Source: Stomoxys calcitrans
Taxonomy: Eukaryota > Arthropoda > Insecta > Diptera > Muscidae
Length of the DNA stretch: 64,000 nt
NCBI RefSeq assembly: GCF_963082655.1
Contig: NC_081555.1
Coordinates: forward strand, 150,945,005-151,009,004
Reading direction: 5' to 3'
Both the position numbers and the translations under genes were made by a program. Below, piece by piece: positions 57,841 through 64,000 of this stretch. The notes under the pieces are model-generated. The model was not told the origin of the DNA, did not search any database, and saw only the letters and a list, made by a program, of their open reading frames with translations. Numbering within the stretch: the stretch's first letter is position 1; every line of letters begins with the position of its first letter.

Positions 57841-59064
57841 GTCCGTTGTGTATTTAAAAAGTTTTGAAGACACAATATAGAGCGAAAGTAACTCTTTGAT
57901 TTGAAACTCTCACAGATTAAGCTCGATTAGATGAACTACTCAAAAGTATACCAAACCGGATATCAAAACTAAATAACAGGCTAAGTGTGAATAAGGGTTA
58001 CAAAGTATTTCATAAGAGGAACTTTAATAAAGTCCGGTTTATTACCACAATCTCATTATTTCACATTGTGGATTATACTACCTTATATTCATTAACGACT
58101 TTAAAATTCCAATACAACATTTCATAAGGATTTAAAACCTTGTCATATAAAGATGTAATTAATTCTTGTTAAAAGCATTGCGTCATTGTTCCGTATTCAC
58201 AATGACTGATAATTGCATTTGTCAACCATAAATAAGAAATGTATCACAGTACATTAACAATACAATGCAGTAACATAAATTATGAGGCATAAAACCCCCA
58301 TGGTTTTGATATTTCAATTTCTAATGGGTCCATAGTTTTTTAAATTTATGGTCATATCACTGTACTAATTCACTACTCATGTTAACATGAATATTTTCTT
58401 AATTCGATTAGCTTCCAATTTACCAGTTTGGATTTTTTTTTTTTTTTTGAAATGCAAATCGCAAATCAAGTCCACTTTATCATCTTCGCCCAAAAAAAAA
58501 AACACACAAATACAAATTCATTGAACATGAAGCAAAATTGAGCCCCATTCAAAAGTTGCGAAGTGCGTGAATGTGATTGCTATTTATGTGCAAATTACCA
58601 TAACTTATGTCGTCGAGATTTTATTATCTGAATGACTCGAGACTTGGTGTGAAAACTTTCAACCATTTTAACATGAAGTGTGAACAAGTTGATGCACTTG
58701 AATACGAATGCCACTACTGTAGTGCAGCACACGTACGTGAATGCCAGTGATGCTCGTTGGCATGAGGTATTACAGATGCATATATGTTTGACTACAGATC
58801 AAGATTCCAAAATGGACAACATTTGTTTGCTCGATTACTGTAGCTGGATGCACTTATGCCAGATTAAGATGATGCTATTAAATGGGTACAAATGATTGCC
58901 ATGGACCAAGTAGCCAGCTATTATCAAACCGGAATCGAGGAGTATAATGTGAGCAGTCACAGTGTTTCCTGTATTACTAAAGTATAGTAATATTACAATT
59001 ATTAACAAACATGGTTAGCCATATATATTCAGAGAGAGACTGAAGTTCAAATGTAAGACTTTGG
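57841..59064. other. intron stretch without genes
   Basis: AT-rich. Poly-T and poly-A runs at about 58434-58450 and 58493-58502. The 71-codon frame at 58680 has no domain. Confidence 0.35.
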
Positions 59065-60078
59065 AAAGAGCGTGCTAAGTTCGGCCGGGCCGAATCTTAT
59101 ATACCCTCCACCATGGATCGCATTTGTCGAGTTCTTTGTGCGGTATCTCTTTTTGGGCAAAAAAAGATATAAGAAAAGATTTGCTCTGCTATTGGAGCGA
59201 TATCAAGATATGGTCCGGTTTGGACCACAAATTAATTATAAGATAGAGACCTGTGTAAAATGTCAGCCAATTCGAATAAGAATTGTGCCCTTTGGGGGCT
59301 CAAGAAATAAAATAGAGAGATCGACTTATATGGGAGCTGTATCGGGCTATAGACCGATTCAGACCATAATAAACACGCATGTTGATGGTCATGAGAGGAT
59401 CCGTTGTACAAAATTTCAGGCAAATCGGATAATAATTGCTACTTCTAGAGGCGCAAGAAATCAAGATCCCAGATCGGTTTATATGGCAGCTATATCGGGT
59501 TAAGACCCGATTTGAACCTTATTTGACCCAGTTGTTGAAAGTAAGGATAAAATATGTCATGCAAAATTTCAGCCAAAATAGATAGGAATTGCACCCTCTA
59601 AAAGCTCAAGAAGTCAAGTCCCCAGATCTGTTTATATGACAGCTATATCAGATTATGAACCGATTTGAACCATACTTGGCACAGTTGTTGAATATCATAA
59701 CAAAACACGTCGTGCGAAACTTCATTTCAATCGGATACGAATTGCGCACTCTAGAGGCTCAAGAAGTCAAGACCCAAGATCAGTTTATATGGCAGCTATA
59801 TCAGGTTATGGACCGATTTGAACCATACTTGGCACAGTTGTTGAAAATCATAACAAAACACCACGTGCAAAATTTCAGCCAAATCGGATAAGAATTACGT
59901 CCTCTGGTGGCTCAAGAAGTCAAGATCCCAGATCGGTTTATTTGGCAGCTGTATCAAAACATGGACCGATATAGCCCATTTACAATCCCAACCGACCTAC
60001 ACTAATAAGAAGTATTTGTGCAAAGTTTCAAGCGGAAAGCTTTACTCCTTCGAAAGTTAGCGCGCTTTCTACAGACAG
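59065..60078 (+). mobile_element. family B element, truncated at the outer end
   Basis: GAGCGTGCTAAG with a perfect hairpin TTCGGCCGGGCCGAA, the CCCTCCACCATGGATCGC block, and six units. It breaks within the subterminal block (TTTCTACAGACAGTC) exactly where a D element begins. Confidence 0.88.
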
Positions 60079-61905
60079 TCAGGCGCACCCTCCCCCTACC
60101 CAAATTTTCTAATTTTCAGAAACGCCAGATCTCGAAGATGAATGTTGCGGTGATTGGGGGGGCGCACCCTCCCACTTACCCAAATTTTCTAATTTTCAGA
60201 AATGCCAGACCTGTGTGTTCCCTTAAAGTAACCTAAAAACAAAAATTGTTTGTCCAAATATCGGACGGGTTACCTAGGGGAGACCGCCCCACCCCCAAAA
60301 CCTACTAAATATATACAGTGAGAAATCACCACAATATGGGACTCAAATGACTGGTATTTAAGAGTAGAAAACGTTTCGGATATACAATTGTCGGACCAAG
60401 TGTTAAGGGGACCACACATCCCCCAAAACACTCCTAAATCGGACATATTTACCGACAATGGCATTATGAGACTCAAATGAATAGTATTTGCGAGTAGATT
60501 ACGAATTTAATATCCAAATGTGGTACAAAGTTTCTGGGGGTCCACCCCCATCCCTCAAAACAGCCCCCAAAACGGTCATGTTTGTCGACTATGGAAATAT
60601 GGGGCTCAAATGAAAGGTAATTGGGAGTAGATTACGGATGTGACATCAACATTCGGGACCAACTGTCTAACCAACGACCCACCCGCAAATGGGAGGTATT
60701 TGCTCACCATCACAATTTGGGTCTTAAAGAGAGTGGAGCACGATATTGATAATTTTAAGGGCCCATACCCAAAACTGGACATATTTGCTGACTTTTGTAA
60801 TAAGGGTTTTAAATAAAAGGTATTTGAAATTAGCAAACGTATTTGATATCCAATTTTGAGGCCAATTGCATTATGGGGTTCAAATGAATGATATTTTAGA
60901 GTAGACCAAGTTGCTAATGTATTTTCAGGGCTAAGTGTTTGGATGACTACCTCATTCCACAAAACACCCTTAAACCGGACATATTGACCGATCATGTCAA
61001 TGTGGGGCTCAAATGAAAGGTATTGGGGAATAAAGCTCGAATAACCACTTTTCGGGACCAATTTCCTGGGTGTCCACCCTTTTCCCAAAACACCCCACAA
61101 ACAGCAATTATTTACTGACCATCGCAAAATGAGGCCAAATAAAGGTATTTGGGAGTATAATACGAATTTACCGATCATGGTAATATGTGGCTCAAATGAA
61201 AAGTATTTGAGATTTGAAAACTAATTTAATAAACAATTATGGGGCCAAGTGTTTGGAGGACGCCTCATCCCACAAACTCCCCTTAGACCAATGGCAATAT
61301 GGGGTTTAAAAAAATGGTTTTTGAAGGTAGAGCAAGATGCTGATCCTGCAATGGAATCTCAACAGGTAGAGTACGCTGCTAATATTTTTTCAGGGTTAAG
61401 TGTCTGGGATACCACCTCACCTCAGAAAAAATACCTAAATTGGACATACATAAATATCGATCTTGGGGCTCAAATGAAAGGTATTTGGGAGTAGGGCACA
61501 AAATTCATATCCACTTACGGGACCACTTTTCTGGGGGTCCACACCACTCCTCTAACCCACGAACTGCCACCCCGTGGCACTTCCTACTCTCAAAATCCAT
61601 ATGAGAATATCGGGCTCCAATAAAGTCTTTTAAGCTAAAATAAGTCTTTAACATCCAAACTTAAATGACCATAAAGCCTTCGAGCGAATTCATAGACGAA
61701 CAAAGTTCATACGGAATTCAGATAAAGGCATTTATATTGTTATACTGTTTCTTCTCACACTATATACACATACTATTTTCGTAGCATGGTATTTCACTAA
61801 AAGTTCTTTAATTGTCAAAAATAAATATTCAAAGGACAATTTTGTTCCATATAAAGTAGAAGAAGGCGCAGCGGAGCGGGCCCTGTCCAGCTGGTAACCT
61901 ATATA
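60079..61905 (-). repeat. family D element, long copy
   Basis: Reverse orientation of 8805. Starts with a duplicated block (GCGCACCCTCCC, ACCCAAATTTTCTAATTTTC) near 60085 and 60160. About nine units follow with CAATATGGGGCTCAAATGAAA. It ends AAGGCGCAGCGGAGCGGGCC and CTGTCCAGCTGGTAAC at 61863-61900. A 190-codon frame at 60606-61178 (-) runs through the units and is a repeat product, not a gene. Confidence 0.82.
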
Positions 61906-62686
61906 AAATAGTTTTCAATACCCGGAGGCGATCTTCGAAAGGCAACTGAACGCAAAATACAACACTCACACGGATGTCAAGAAGTTCACAGCTGTTTATC
62001 ACTATGAAAGAGAGCCATAGGCTCGCAAAATTTCCAAAATTTCAACGACAGTCCAACTTTGATTTGCCCTTCGGTGCTACGCATATTTTGTCTTGGCATT
62101 AGTAAGGATTAAGACGACATTTTACAAACAAAATTTTCCATTTGCACTTCTTATGTCATAACTTCCTAACCAAAATTATATGCCTGTTTTTAACTGATAC
62201 GGAAGACAATTTTCTGTAATTTTTCATTTGCATATGGTAATATATTTATATGTTATGAGCAAATGCTATGTTGTTGGATTTTTCACAAAACTACTGCCTT
62301 TAACTAGTATTTACATAACTTTCATTTGGAGACTTCACGACAATTACAATACTTTTTCTTATATTGGATTTTCCATATTTTTTCGATATTGAATTTAAGT
62401 CCAGTTTAGACCAATGGGTTTTTGTTTTTGTCTCTTTTTCGAATAGAAACAACAAAAACCCTTTAAAAAGTCAAAGCAAAATGTGGTGTGCAGAAAGCCT
62501 TCGGCAAGCTACTATGATCGCGATTTCAGCCTTACTTGGGGTCTCATCAGACTATTTTCCCACTAAAGAGATTACATGCTTCCATCTATTAACTTATTAG
62601 TGAGCAAAATAAGTACAAATGTGATATGAAATTTTATTAACAAATAAACTTTTCAAGTAACAAGAAACTACATGAAACACTAACGT
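61906..62686. other. intron stretch without genes
   Basis: No recognised repeat. The 78-codon frame at 62364-62600 has no domain. Confidence 0.35.
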
Positions 62687-62797
62687 CCTTATTCACAAAA
62701 CTTTATGAAGCCTTAAAATAGGTTTATCTGACAGATATGTGAAGAAAATATGTTAAATAAACCTATTTCAAATCAACGTTAAGTTTTATGAATAAAG
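62687..62797. mobile_element. 111-bp foldback MITE candidate
   Basis: CTTATTCACAAAACTTTATG at the left pairs imperfectly with AAGTTTTATGAATAAAG at the right. AATAGGTTTAT and ATAAACCTATT pair further in, giving roughly 40-bp arms. No clear target duplication. Confidence 0.65.
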
Positions 62798-64000
62798 ATG
62801 ATTTGGTTACTCCATGATAATTCCGTAATATATTTCAAAGGATAATATATTAAATTTGAAAAATGTTCCTCTCGATGATAGGCGTAACACTGTGCATGGC
62901 AAATTCAAGTTGAATCCAAGTCCATTTTTCGAAAAAGGAAACAAGTTTATCAAATAATGATATCGCTACAGACAAGCTATGTGGTCTTAGTGCCATAGAA
63001 AGAGAGTGACCAAATAATTTGTTGTTGTTTTTTGTAATACGCATGGGATACCGGTTGTCAAGCAGCACATGGCACTACATAGTGAATCGGGGTTTGACAT
63101 CCTTATCAACATGTCAGCAATTTCGTTTTTTTTTTAATTTTCAAACGAGTTTTTTAAATTTTGTACAACTTTTCTCCTAGCTTCAAAACGTTTTTTTTGT
63201 TTGGACATGAGTTGTGTCACTACAACTCTTGTACAATGTCCATATATCCCAAGATAAGCGTTAGGCCATTGCATACGGAAATCGAATTACCCGAATAGCA
63301 TAGCATAGTTGGTGAAGATGAAAGACCATGTTGATATTGTTTAACAAGTTCGAAACAGGAGTTGACTTGTTAGTGGTTGACATCAAATTGTTCGGGCCAT
63401 TTATTTATGGTTTAATGGTATCGTTAAATCTTGTGTCCAATTATAATAATATCAAAACTGATTGACATTTGGCAATTGGGAAATTTGAGCCCCCATTAAG
63501 CCGTTTAAGATAGTTTAACATAGCCGTTTTCTTTTATTTTTGTTGGTATATAAAAATTATAAATCCATGAGGAAAAGCTTATTTTTTGTCCAAAAACATT
63601 TTGAACAAATTATAGTGTGGTCATGAATTTTTCACAGTGGTTTATCACGCCACATTAACCGATTGGATTTGGCTGCCTACTTGGCGGGTGGTAAAATTCA
63701 CAAAGTGTCCATATCATTTTTTTGTTTTCTTGTGGCATGCTCGTAAACCATCACCTCAACCCATCGCAGGTGAGATGGAGATAAACCAGATTTTCCTTAG
63801 GTGTTGAAAACTTTGTCCATAAAATTGCAAGATTTGCTCAAGAGTGGTCTGCCATTACTTATGTTGGCTAAAATATAATAACAATTATTATTATAAGCAA
63901 CGTCTAATCGATCGCCAAAGATCCAGTTTTTTGTGATTTTTTTTCTCAAAGCATTTCTTCATATTTAATACCTTGCAGACAGCCTTCCGGTTTTTATTTT
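62798..64000. other. right-edge intron stretch without genes
   Basis: AT-rich. No yellow exon 2, no recognised repeat. The 72-codon minus frame at 62850-63068 is unsupported. Confidence 0.4.

Larger units (their letters stand above)
20890..64000 (+). other. yellow intron 1 (inferred, open at right edge)
   Basis: No reading frame downstream of the donor resembles the Yellow beta-propeller body; Drosophila has an uninterrupted exon of over 450 codons there. If the locus keeps the two-exon structure, the whole right two thirds of the window is intron. It contains A, B, D and E repeats, three mariner MITEs, a hAT-type element, SINEs and retrotransposon debris. A misassembly or a different exon structure is the alternative. 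Confidence 0.6.

Noticed and set aside
60606..61178. 190-codon open frame on the minus strand
   Set aside because: It runs through family D repeat units, and its peptide is itself repetitive (FEPHI, PKSG). Equivalent frames are broken in other D copies.
20890..64000. Yellow exon 2 in the window
   Set aside because: No downstream frame has the expected continuation (IPATLTY and the long propeller body). All frames were read and none matches.

Overview
The window looks like dipteran, probably calyptrate (muscid-like), nuclear DNA. It holds one recognisable cellular gene fragment: the first coding exon of yellow (y), 20655-20889 on the + strand, with its TATA/Inr core promoter, 5' UTR and a consensus splice donor. 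No second yellow exon appears downstream. On the two-exon Drosophila model, everything from 20890 to the right edge would be a first intron of at least 43 kb. I assign no species; the lineage rests on the Yellow protein and the style of the repeats.

The rest is layered mobile DNA, by hand tally roughly 60 percent of the window. Most abundant is a superfamily of non-coding elements built from tandem units of about 153 bp (families A, B and E here). All share one end with AACAAGTAAA next to a GC-rich hairpin, and another end reading GGGTATAAAAA. By convention, strand + means the AACAAG end is on the left. A second tandem-repeat family (D), a tRNA-derived SINE, 235-bp mariner-type MITEs, a hAT-type element with an 8-bp target duplication, and broken RNase H-bearing non-LTR retrotransposons (N1, N2, N3) make up the rest.

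Layout: 1-7.3 kb, A/B copies, N1 and N3 fragments and SINEs. 7.3-8.8 kb, repeat-poor. 8.8-12.1 kb, a D element interrupted by a full-length A. 12.4-19.9 kb, SINEs and a mosaic of A, B and E. 19.9-20.9 kb, yellow promoter and exon 1. 21-30 kb, MITEs, A/B/E pieces and N1. 31-36 kb, N1 with an A inserted, then A and B copies. 36-38 kb, quiet intron. 38-40.4 kb, a hAT-type element inside one copy of a duplicated sequence. 40.9-43.6 kb, two B elements forming a large palindrome. 43.6-47 kb, a multi-level nest (A holding B and SINE). 48-53.7 kb, B copies, N2 and an unexplained 562-bp insert. 53.7-55.7 kb, quiet plus a MITE. 55.7-61.9 kb, A, E, B and D. 61.9-64 kb, quiet plus a small foldback.

There is no operon, CRISPR array or viral genome. 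The repeats interact by insertion into one another. These nests fix element boundaries and relative ages, and they make much of the inferred yellow pre-mRNA potentially self-pairing.
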